Translations under genes and position numbers: made by a program
The notes under the pieces: generated by a model
Told to the model about the DNA's origin: nothing
Database searches by the model: none
Seen by the model: only the letters and a program-made list of their open reading frames with translations
Virus record (IMG/VR): IMGVR_UViG_3300030117_006500
Span: 1-46,132 of that record
Strand: one strand, 5' to 3'
DNA from: a virus
DNA: 46,132 nucleotides
Shown here: piece by piece, positions 9,069 to 17,500 of the stretch
How positions within the stretch are numbered: the first letter of the stretch is position 1
Layout of the letters: each line of letters begins with the position of its first letter

Positions 9069-9879
9069 AAAAAGAAATACTGCTTTTCTTTATGAGGCTC
9101 TTGTCAGGGAGCTTACTAAAAGCATTGTGGCCAAAGATAACAATAAAAAAAATAAGATAATTTCAATAATTAAAGAATTTTTTAGCGCCGGCAAGCCTTT
9201 AAAGAAAGAGCTTGATCTGTATAAAGATTTATATGAAAATTCATCTCTACATCCCTACATGTGTGAAAAATTAATTCATGAGATTAAAAAATCACACTCT
9301 CTATTAGATAAAAAAGAGATATTTAATGAGCAAACTTCGCTAATAAACAAAATAAACAAGCTCTTATCAAAGCAGGTCTTTTCGAATTTTGTTCCAAACT
9401 ATAAAAACCTAGCCACGATATCTCAGATTTTAAATCCAGATGTTTCTGCTAAGAGTAGAGTTTTATTAGAAAGTAAAATAGTTGAAAGTCTTTCGTCTAA
9501 CACCGATCCCTCCAGCGGAGCAATGGTTCCAATTGATAATATCGTTTACTCCACCTTTGTTAAAAAATTTAATGATCAATATGGTGACGGTCTTCTCGAC
9601 GAACAGAAGGAGTTGTTAAGCAAATATATTGCCTCTTTCCATGATGATTCAGTTGACTTAAAGATTTTCTTAAATGAAGAAATTTCAAGATTAAATAATT
9701 CTTTGGCTAACGCAAAAAGTCGTGCATTAGAAAACAACAATGCTCTATTAGCAGAAAACGTTGATAAAGTCTTAAACGTATTAGGTAGTTTTGCTAGTTC
9801 CGAAGTGGATCTAGATGCTATACGACAAATTTTAAAGATACAAAACCTTGAAAGGGAACTTGTAGCAAATGACGATTAG
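9043..9879 (+). CDS. Conserved T4-like phage protein next to portal, unknown function
   Basis: I choose ATG 9043 as start, 26 bases inside the portal gene, over TTG 9019. The product is then 278 residues, Lys- and Asn-rich and mainly helical, beginning MLTKTRHNKKRNTAFLYEAL. The N-terminal NTAFLYEALVRELTKSIV motif is, from memory, conserved in proteins encoded beside the portal gene in marine T4-like phages. In T4 the portal is followed by small prohead core proteins (gp67, gp68), so a prohead core or assembly role is plausible, but no motif shows it. It overlaps the next gene by 11 bases. Confidence 0.6.
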   Translation: MLTKTRHNKKRNTAFLYEALVRELTKSIVAKDNNKKNKIISIIKEFFSAGKPLKKELDLYKDLYENSSLHPYMCEKLIHEIKKSHSLLDKKEIFNEQTSLINKINKLLSKQVFSNFVPNYKNLATISQILNPDVSAKSRVLLESKIVESLSSNTDPSSGAMVPIDNIVYSTFVKKFNDQYGDGLLDEQKELLSKYIASFHDDSVDLKIFLNEEISRLNNSLANAKSRALENNNALLAENVDKVLNVLGSFASSEVDLDAIRQILKIQNLERELVANDD

Positions 9880-10438
9880 GGTAAAAGTAGGAGATTTGCC
9901 AGCAGAGGGCAGCACTGCTGCACAACTGGCAGATATGCCTCACGTAAAAGTCCGCCTTGATATTAGGAAAACAATAGACGGAAATTATATAATTTCTGAT
10001 CATTCTGATATCGTTATTGTTTTGATACCAAAATCTAGTAAGATTCTCTCGTTGGCTAAAAATTTAAATAGTGGAGTGGTTTATGGGGCTCAAGACAGGC
10101 TGTTTAATTTTTTAATTGATAAAGGGGTTGTAGACTGCACTTCCGTTCAGGGAGGTTCTGTATATGCATCTATGGAGGGCACAATCCTACAGGCGCCTGA
10201 TGTTCCGGTAACAAAAGTTGTTATTATAAATATTGCTAAGTGGCTTGAAACAGAAAAACCAAGCATGGATTTTCTTGACAATTACGAAGACGCCTACGTA
10301 CAAGACCTGACAAGCCCTGACAAGGCTCACTCAACAGAGCTTGGGCAAGTGCCTCAATCAGCAGATAAGGGATCAATAAAGCCATCTTTAGCTCGTGGTC
10401 CATATGGCCTATCTCTTTATAATTACTATGGATATTAG
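9869..10438 (+). CDS. Conserved phage protein of the prohead gene cluster
   Basis: The 189-residue product starts at ATG 9869, overlapping the previous gene by 11 bases. It is predicted to be mostly beta (NYIISDHSDIVIVLIP, VPVTKVVIINIAKWLE) with a C-terminal disordered tail ending in an aromatic LSLYNYYGY. No catalytic motif is visible. The location between the portal and the prohead protease suggests a head-assembly or minor virion component. I do not recognise a named family. Confidence 0.55.
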   Translation: MTIRVKVGDLPAEGSTAAQLADMPHVKVRLDIRKTIDGNYIISDHSDIVIVLIPKSSKILSLAKNLNSGVVYGAQDRLFNFLIDKGVVDCTSVQGGSVYASMEGTILQAPDVPVTKVVIINIAKWLETEKPSMDFLDNYEDAYVQDLTSPDKAHSTELGQVPQSADKGSIKPSLARGPYGLSLYNYYGY

Positions 10439-10446
10439 AGGGTGAA

Positions 10447-10770
10447 GTGAATCTAATATATTTTATTCTATGTGCTTTTGGGTTGACTAATATTTTAGTC
10501 TATGGCTCCATCTTCAATAAAATAAGACCAAAACACCACTTCTTTCATTGCCCTATGTGTGTTGGCTTCTGGGTCGGTGTTTTTTTGTTGGTGACTAACC
10601 GTTTAACAGAACTATTTACGTTTGAGCATAGTTTATACAATGCTTTTGTATTGGGGTGCTTAAGCTCTGGTACATCATATATACTTGCCATGCTAGTTGG
10701 CGACAAAGGAGTAAGAAGTGAGGTTCATAAACCTGAAGTGGGGACTACAACCAGTCCGCCGCTGCTGTAA
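10447..10770 (+). CDS. Small integral membrane protein, DUF1360-like
   Basis: The frame starts with GTG at 10447, 8 bases after the previous stop, with GAGGGTGA close upstream. The 107-residue product has about three hydrophobic segments (residues 2-20, 35-53 and 65-83). The first loop contains the distinctive FFHCPMCVGFWVGV sequence. A CP-x-C-x-x-FW motif in a small multi-span protein resembles the DUF1360 family, whose function is unknown. It is odd to find a membrane protein between prohead genes; a role at the cell envelope or in assembly at the membrane can only be guessed. Confidence 0.5.
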   Translation: MNLIYFILCAFGLTNILVYGSIFNKIRPKHHFFHCPMCVGFWVGVFLLVTNRLTELFTFEHSLYNAFVLGCLSSGTSYILAMLVGDKGVRSEVHKPEVGTTTSPPLL

Positions 10771-10785
10771 AGGATCAAAACTCAT

Positions 10786-10800
10786 GCGGGTGGCGCCCGC
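10786..10800 (+). other. Short GC hairpin before the prohead protease gene
   Basis: A 5-bp GC stem (GCGGG/CCCGC) with a 5-base loop lies in the 46-base gap between the membrane-protein gene and the protease gene. It has no following U-tract, so it is not a typical terminator. It may mark a processing site or be incidental. Confidence 0.3.
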
Positions 10801-10816
10801 GATATAGGTATTAAAA

Positions 10817-11416
10817 ATGGCTAAACAATTATTAAGAGAATATTACGAACTTTGTGATGGTGGAATTTGCCAGGACCTCTTAACAGAGTCCGAAAAGAAA
10901 ATGGTCCGTGAAGGACACATGATCCTTACAGGCATTTGCCAACGGGCCATGGTTGAAAATGGAAATCGTCGAATCTATAGTGAACGAATTCTTGCAAGAG
11001 AAGTTGAAAAGTATCAATCACTGATTCAACAAAAGAGATCTCTTGGTGAACTTGACCACCCTGATAGCTCAGTTGTTAGCCTTGAGAAGGTGTCTCACAT
11101 GATCATTTCCCTCTGGATGGAGGGCAATGATGTGTATGCAAAACTACTAGTGCTACCAACACCAGCGGGCAATATTTTAAAAGCCCTTGTTAACAGTGGA
11201 TGCTCAATTGGCATTTCATCTCGTGGGATGGGCTCTGTTAGAGAACAGGGTGGTAAGACAATTGTTGAAGATGACTTTCAATTAATTTGCTTTGATATGG
11301 TTTCTGAGGCCTCCACACCTGGTGCCTACATGGAGCATAAGCATGAGGGAGTGTCCTCTTTGAGAGAAGGCGGAAATAAGCTAAATCAATTGTTTAATGA
11401 AATCCTAGGTGGTTAG
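10817..11416 (+). CDS. Prohead core protease (T4 gp21-like, peptidase U9/S77)
   Basis: This serine protease cleaves scaffold and capsid proteins during head maturation. The 199-residue product is about the size of T4 gp21 (212). It has the catalytic histidine in LGELDHPD (His81) and the nucleophilic serine in IGISSRGMGS (Ser134 or Ser135), in the order and spacing of this herpesvirus-protease-like family. A further conserved segment is FDMVSEASTPGAYM near residue 160-173. It is encoded upstream of scaffold and major capsid genes as in T4, although several fibre-like genes intervene here. The stop overlaps the ribosome binding site of the next gene. Confidence 0.92.
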   Translation: MAKQLLREYYELCDGGICQDLLTESEKKMVREGHMILTGICQRAMVENGNRRIYSERILAREVEKYQSLIQQKRSLGELDHPDSSVVSLEKVSHMIISLWMEGNDVYAKLLVLPTPAGNILKALVNSGCSIGISSRGMGSVREQGGKTIVEDDFQLICFDMVSEASTPGAYMEHKHEGVSSLREGGNKLNQLFNEILGG

Positions 11417-11417
11417 C

Positions 11418-13376
11418 ATGTCTGAGTGGTCGTCCTTTAAAATTCAAAAGTCTCAATTTGATGGCTGGAGATCTTTCCTAGCAGAACAAAAGGAATTTTA
11501 CGCTGCCGGGATCGATAGCGTGGAAATGGAAGATTCACTTGTAAACTTTTTAAAAAAAATTAAAGAGCTTACCCCTCAACAAATTGATACCATCATTATC
11601 TTTCTCAAAGAAAAAGCAAAAGAAGAAAATGTTTTACTTGAGGTAGAGTTGGGAGACCCAGGCGGGCCTAATAAAACTTTCTCAACTCAAACAACAAAAG
11701 AACTAATGAGCTTAATTGCGAAGCTTGACAACCCAGCACCAACGCCGGCTACTATAAATAAAGTTATTCGAACAATTAATACGTGGGCTAAAACAAATCA
11801 AGTAAAGTTTGACAGGCCCCCCGCACCTGCATCTAAGCCCGCCCCAGCAGCCACGCCTGCTGCCACTCCTGCTGATAAGGCAGAGCCAGAGACAGGGCCA
11901 ACTGCCCCTGCAGCAGACAAGGCAACTGAGCCAGAAAAGGAAGAGTCTTTAGACAAGGATGCAATTCTTCGCGACCTAAGAGGTAGGATGAATAGCCCAT
12001 TCTCTGTGAAGACGGCAGGCGGGCGGGCCCGACCAACTAAAATGAAATCAGTTCCAGAGAAACTACGCGATGTTATTCTTCAATCTGTTGAAAAGAAGTT
12101 AGATGCTGGTGAAAACAAAATATCAATAAGCGATATTTTTAAAGATTTAGGTTCAAAAGTAAAGCTTACCGATGATGAGACAAAGATAGCCGGCACCGTG
12201 GGTAAAGAGGGGCTAGAGAAAGCCGGTGATACGCAATTAGAAAGACTCTCAAAGGCCCTAGAGGAGGCCGGTATTAGTATTGTGGATGATGGACAAGACA
12301 TTGATTCAGAGAGTCTTTCTGTTATTCAAGCATTGTCTGCTGGCCGAGACGTCCGCGCAGAACTAGAAGTAGGTACAACAAACAGAACTATTGCTCGTCA
12401 GTCAGTTCAGGCCAAAGGTGAGGAAATTAAAGTTGCAGGGGCCACTCCAAGAGCTAACAAAGCCAAGGCTAGAGAAGAAATAGTTGATAAATTACGGGCC
12501 TCTAATTCAGAGGACGATATAAGAGCAGCATTAGACTTGCCAGAAGATAAGAGCATTGATGAGTACCTCAGAGAAATTGAGAGAAAAAGAGGCACTAAAA
12601 CAATTCGAAATGCGGTCGTAAATGCAAGGCTGAGGTTAAAGGCCGCAGCTGCACCACCAGAGGTGCCTGCAAATCCAGTCACCGTAGTAAAGACACAAAG
12701 AGATTCTCCAAAGGCTGATGTTCGTGTTTCAAAAACAGCGACTCGTAGTGTTGTTAAGAGGCTAGCGGACAAGCCCGTCGTATCTAAAGAAGAGGAGGCA
12801 TTCCTAGACAGGGCCACAGTGCCAGCAGCTGATTTGTCTCCGGAGCAAGAAAACAATTTACAACAAAAAATGGAACGTCGCCCAAAGGATGTTGAGATTG
12901 TAATGGATGAGTTTACCTTTGATACTGCGATTAAAAGATTGAGACAAATTTATAAGCCACCCGGCGACGATTCGGAAGAAGCTAAAAAAGAATTTGAAGA
13001 TGAAGTAAAAAAAGTTATCTCTTTTTACCAGGAGACTGGGAGCCGGACAAAAACAATAGACAAGGCACTAGAGATTCTCGGAAAAAAATATGGTGCGGTC
13101 AATATGAACTCTGTGATGAATATTATCACCAAAGCAACTAAAATTGAAAAAGATGACAGCGCCCCAGGCCTGGCAGGCTTAGCTTCTAGGTTGGCCAGCC
13201 TAAGACGTGAATTAGAAATGGGAAGATTAGGTACATCGGATAATGACGATAGCACCGAGGATGATGATCGCCAAGAAATACCAGCGCTGGAGCCAGGAAG
13301 AAGGTCAGTTCAAGACTATATAAATGAAAGTCACGAAGATAAATTTAACAAACTACTGAAAGCATTTACAAAATAG
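11418..13376 (+). CDS. Large charged protein of the prohead cluster, unknown function
   Basis: ATG 11418 is preferred over GTG 11409 because TAGGTGG sits 5-6 bases upstream of it. The 652-residue product begins MSEWSSFKIQKSQFDGWRSF. It then has a helical region to about residue 130, an Ala/Pro low-complexity stretch (about 137-180) and long Lys/Glu-rich helices. It ends in SVQDYINESHEDKFNKLL, a short motif I associate with virion proteins of this phage group. Position after the protease suggests a head-internal, scaffold-associated or cleaved virion protein. No enzymatic motif is visible. The true gp22-like scaffold is probably the acidic protein just before the capsid gene, so this would be an additional component. 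Confidence 0.5.
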   Translation: MSEWSSFKIQKSQFDGWRSFLAEQKEFYAAGIDSVEMEDSLVNFLKKIKELTPQQIDTIIIFLKEKAKEENVLLEVELGDPGGPNKTFSTQTTKELMSLIAKLDNPAPTPATINKVIRTINTWAKTNQVKFDRPPAPASKPAPAATPAATPADKAEPETGPTAPAADKATEPEKEESLDKDAILRDLRGRMNSPFSVKTAGGRARPTKMKSVPEKLRDVILQSVEKKLDAGENKISISDIFKDLGSKVKLTDDETKIAGTVGKEGLEKAGDTQLERLSKALEEAGISIVDDGQDIDSESLSVIQALSAGRDVRAELEVGTTNRTIARQSVQAKGEEIKVAGATPRANKAKAREEIVDKLRASNSEDDIRAALDLPEDKSIDEYLREIERKRGTKTIRNAVVNARLRLKAAAAPPEVPANPVTVVKTQRDSPKADVRVSKTATRSVVKRLADKPVVSKEEEAFLDRATVPAADLSPEQENNLQQKMERRPKDVEIVMDEFTFDTAIKRLRQIYKPPGDDSEEAKKEFEDEVKKVISFYQETGSRTKTIDKALEILGKKYGAVNMNSVMNIITKATKIEKDDSAPGLAGLASRLASLRRELEMGRLGTSDNDDSTEDDDRQEIPALEPGRRSVQDYINESHEDKFNKLLKAFTK

Positions 13377-13384
13377 GATTTTAA

Positions 13385-13816
13385 ATGAAGAAACAAGAAT
13401 TAAAAAAGCTTTTAAAGCCACTTATTAAAGAATGTATTAAAGAGGTGATATTTGAGGACGGAGTTTTGTCAGGGGTGATTGCTGAAGTCGCCCAAGGCCT
13501 TTCTGGGACGCCCGCAAAAACAGAACTGGTTAGCGATAACTCTATTCAAATTTCGGAGGCCAGACAGGAAGCAATAAATAGGCGAAAAACTCAATTAGAT
13601 GAGCAAAAGAACAAACTACTAAAGGCAATAAATCAGGAAGCTTACGGTGGTGTCGATATTTTTGAAGGCACAGAAGCATTGTCTAGTGGGGGATCTTCTA
13701 AAAATAATTTAGAGGCTCCTGGACCTCTTTCAAATACTGAAGCTAACGACCCTGGAGTTGATATAAATGGAATTCTGGGCATCGCTGGCGATCGATGGGC
13801 CGCACACTTAAAATAA
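13385..13816 (+). CDS. Conserved small virion-cluster protein
   Basis: The 143-residue product has a strongly amphipathic N-terminal helix (MKKQELKKLLKPLIKECIKE), a central charged helix, and a Gly/Ser-rich C-terminal part ending in DPGVDINGILGIAGDRWAAH. From memory, the DPGVD...G..G.A...W ending is typical of small proteins encoded in the structural cluster of T4-like marine phages. A head-assembly or minor capsid role is inferred from position. It follows the previous gene by 8 bases and precedes the bS21-like gene by 10. Confidence 0.5.
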   Translation: MKKQELKKLLKPLIKECIKEVIFEDGVLSGVIAEVAQGLSGTPAKTELVSDNSIQISEARQEAINRRKTQLDEQKNKLLKAINQEAYGGVDIFEGTEALSSGGSSKNNLEAPGPLSNTEANDPGVDINGILGIAGDRWAAHLK

Positions 13817-13826
13817 CGGAAGTAAA

Positions 13827-14081
13827 ATGACAATTAATGTAAAAATAACACCAAAAAACAGACATGAATCTTCTGATCGAATGATCAGGAGATTTATCAA
13901 GAAGACAAAAAAGATAAAACTGATGGATCAATTACGAGAGCGTAGATATTATATTAAGAAATCAGAATTAAAAAGAACAGAAAAAAGAAGAAGAATAGCA
14001 GAAAACGCAAAACGTGTCCAACAGGAGAAGACTATTTTGCTTGAAGAGTCTAATTACAATAACAAGCGTAGAAGAAAGTAG
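13827..14081 (+). CDS. bS21-like ribosomal protein encoded by the phage
   Basis: The 84-residue product is very basic and aligns without gaps to the core of bacterial small-subunit protein bS21. Its RRF (21-23) matches the RRF of E. coli S21, its LRERRYYIKK (36-45) matches the VRRREFYEKP segment, and both are followed by a Lys/Arg-rich helix. bS21 sits at the 30S platform near the anti-Shine-Dalgarno region and helps initiation. Phage copies are known in pelagiphages and in very large phages, where they are thought to replace the host protein and favour viral mRNA. Here the gene lies within the virion operon, 10 bases after one structural gene and 8 bases before another, so it should be made late. 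A generic basic nucleic-acid-binding protein is the main alternative. Confidence 0.72.
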   Translation: MTINVKITPKNRHESSDRMIRRFIKKTKKIKLMDQLRERRYYIKKSELKRTEKRRRIAENAKRVQQEKTILLEESNYNNKRRRK

Positions 14082-14089
14082 GTTTTAAA

Positions 14090-14581
14090 ATGAGTAATAA
14101 CGCATCAAATACAATGAGTGTGTACCAACCTGTTAGTGGCGGAAGAACGAGAAATGTAGTCAACACTGCTGATCCAGGAGCTTCTGGGTCGAGGGCTTAT
14201 AGTTTTACTGCTAATTTTGACGCGCCGAGCAAACCGACCGATGGTTTCGCTAATTTTCGTCGTCAGCGATATTTGCATTTGCAGCTCAAATCTGAAGGAT
14301 TTGACAATGCCAGCGATAAGGCAGTGCTTTATTTGTACCTATATAATTCGATGTCGGAGAAGTGGTCACTATTGCAAGTTCCTGGCTCCGTTGATGATGA
14401 TGGAGAGGAACGATATTTTGATTGGAAGGTTGAATTTTCCGGCGATGGTGCAAACCATGATCGATATTATATCATAGACATTAACGGCGCGGAGCGTGTA
14501 GCGCTAGAGGTTTCAAGTTACAATAACGCCGCCGGCGACACGGCTAAGGTAACCGCTTGGATGGGCGTCAATAGTTTTTAG
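14090..14581 (+). CDS. Putative virion structural protein (beta-rich)
   Basis: The 163-residue product is rich in Ser, Gly, Asn and aromatic residues and predicted to be mostly beta strand (YLHLQLKSEGF, KAVLYLYLYN, KWSLLQVPG, RYYIIDINGAERVALEVSS). It ends MGVNSF. This composition fits a beta-sandwich decoration or fibre-attachment protein. It lies immediately before the 1283-residue fibre-like gene (9-base gap), which suggests the two products act together. I do not recognise a family. Confidence 0.5.
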   Translation: MSNNASNTMSVYQPVSGGRTRNVVNTADPGASGSRAYSFTANFDAPSKPTDGFANFRRQRYLHLQLKSEGFDNASDKAVLYLYLYNSMSEKWSLLQVPGSVDDDGEERYFDWKVEFSGDGANHDRYYIIDINGAERVALEVSSYNNAAGDTAKVTAWMGVNSF

Positions 14582-14590
14582 GAGTATCTA

Positions 14591-17500
14591 ATGCCAGATT
14601 ATGGATGGGCATATATAAATTTAAATGTTCTACAGAGCAATCTTGGAACAACTGGCTCGGTTTGCTTTAAAGTAAACGACACAACAATTTCTGGCACAAG
14701 TGCTTTTATCTATGCCACAGCCTCACATAAGGTAGGTATTGGTATTAACCCTCCTGGCAATCCCGTAGCTAGAGTCTTGCCAGCATACCAGCTAGACGTA
14801 TCCGCCAGTGCGGGAGAGGCCACAGCAGCTAGGTTTATTGGTGATGTTATCGTAAGTGGAAATCTTTCTGCTGATCAAATAATAGCTGCAACCATCGTAT
14901 CTTCTAGTCATTTGGTGGTATCTGATAACGTTATAGGCCTAGGACTTGGAAGCTCAAGCGCAGAAACAGGTTCCGTTGGCGATAGAGGCTTTATACTTGG
15001 ACTCGCAGGAAACAATAACCAAGCCATAATTTGGGATCAAAGCTCTGGTAGTTTTGTCATAGGCAAGGTTGGCGCACAAGGACCAGAGAGAACGTCTTTT
15101 GATATACCAGACACAAATCTTAGCACAGTTAAAGCAGGAGCCATAACCGGATCAGTTGGACTTAGTGGTTCAATAGGCCTATTTGGCTCTTTGACAGTTA
15201 GAGATAACACGGTTGCAAACGTAGCTGGAACACCCTCAAATAATCAAGTGGCCACCTTTGCTGATGCAGATACCATACAAGGGGAGGGTAATTTAACTTT
15301 TGATGGGTCTACGCTAACAGTTGCTGGCGCCATTACAGGCTCTAGCACATTAAGGGTTCATGGGAATGTCACAGCTTCCCACACTTTGTTTGTTGAACAA
15401 GCTACGAACAGGGTTGGTATTAATGCCAGCCCTCCTCTTGGGGATTTACATGTTAAATCTAGTGGAGGCGATGCATTATTTATTAAATCTGGAGGGGTAA
15501 CAGTTGGTAGCGCTGATGACCCCAACGCCCAGTTATATGTAAACGCTGAAAACAACAAGATGCTACAAGTACGTTACTCTGGAGGTGGGGGGCAGGAATG
15601 CCTGTTTGTTTCGGGGTCCGGAAAAGTAGGTGTAAATACTACTGCTCCCGAACACACTTTATCAGTTACTGGTACACTTGGAGTACGAGATTCTATAACA
15701 GGGTCTAGCACCCTAACAATTGCTGGCGCAATTACAGGCTCTTCCACATTAACAATTGGCGGAGATACCTTATTGTCAAACCAGACAATGTTTATTGATG
15801 CGTCAGCCAATAGAGTTGGAATTAGCACAACTGTTCCAGAGCACACATTGTCAGTCACTGGTACGCTTGGAGTGTCTAGTAACGCAACAGTTTCTGGTGA
15901 CTTACAAGTCGTTGGCGCGCTATATGGCGGCTCCCCTCTGTCAATCTCCGGATCCTCCCCCAGCGCTGGTGCTCTAGAGGTTACCGGTTCCACCACCATG
16001 TCGGGGTCCGGAGACGTGCTCATAGTAACCGGCTCAATTAGCGTTTCTGGCTCAAGCCCAGCGATTACCCTCACATCAGGAGATCTTATAGTATCTGCTG
16101 GTGATGTCTATGTCGCAAGCAAAATAATCCACGATGGCGATACTGACACCTTTATCAACTTTACAGATGATGACATAAACTTCCAAGCCGGCGGCGTTAA
16201 TTTTCTAGATCTCACTGAGGATGATTCTCAAGACGAAGTAACCTTTAATGAGGGTGGCGTTGATATTGACTTTAGAGTTGAAACTGCCGATGAATCCCAT
16301 ATGCTCTTTATTGAGGGCTCTTCCAATAGGATGAGCATAGGCGACAGCACAAACAGTCCTGCCGCCACACTGGAGATTACCAATCATGCTTCTGCCGGCG
16401 CTACTGGGGTGCCTCTTGTACAACTAAACAACAATGACACGGACAAGCAATGTCTTGATATTAATGCTGGCAATATTGATGCGAATGTGGTCAATATAAC
16501 AGCAAACGATGTAACAACAGCAAGAGTCCTTGCTATTGGGGCCGATGGCTTAACAACTGGCAATGCTCTTTATGTTGATGACAATTCAGGAGACACGGGA
16601 ACAAGAAACACCGCGCTCATAATTCAGAATCATACTGGGGCAATTAACGCCAAGGCGCTCGCAATTCAGTCAGATGGCGGAGTCACCGGAGTAAAATTAG
16701 ACAAGAATTATTCAGACACTGCTGAAGCTTCAGTGGTTGGTTTGGATATAGACTGGGATAAAACCGGCGCGTCCACGACAAACAACACCATGTTTGGTAT
16801 CCAACTTGATATGGATAATACCACAGCCACCAACGGCAACAACACCATGACTGGCTTGCAGGTCACGCCAACACTGACACATGCAGCAGATGCCGGAACT
16901 CCCAAGGTAAAGGGCGCGGTCATCACTGCAACTGGCGGTACAAATGGAACCTCTACCGCAACTGGTATGGAGCTTACTGCAACTGGCGCAGACACCAATG
17001 AGGGCTTGGTAATCAATTGCGCAGATGGAGGCAAAGACCTTAAGATTGTAAGCTCTGCTGATACTGGCGATTTTTTCCAGATTGAGACCACCACCCACGG
17101 TGCGACCACGATCACAACAGTTGATGATGACGCTACTGCTGCTGATCTTACATTTACTATTGATGGAGATATTACCTTAGACCCTGCGGGAGGTGATGTT
17201 TTCGTTGACGGCAATGTTTCAGGCTCAGCCATCCTCAGAATTCACGGTGACATTACAGGCTCCGACACTTTGTATGTTGAGCGAGCTACGAACAGGGTCG
17301 GCGTTAACGCCAGTCCCCCTCTTGGCGAGTTGCATGTTCGATCGGACGGCAGTGACGCGCTCTTTGTAAAGCAGGGCAACGTATCTATCGGCTCCACAGA
17401 CACAAATGCACAATTGTATGTAAACGCCCAAAACGACAACATGTTCCAGGTTCGCCATAGTGGCGGCGGGGGCACTGAGTGTTTCTTTGTCTCTGGTTCC

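Noticed and set aside
12407-12856. 149-residue minus-strand open frame
   Set aside because: It lies wholly inside the 652-residue late gene, without start signals, and its product looks like antisense of a Lys/Ala-rich sequence.
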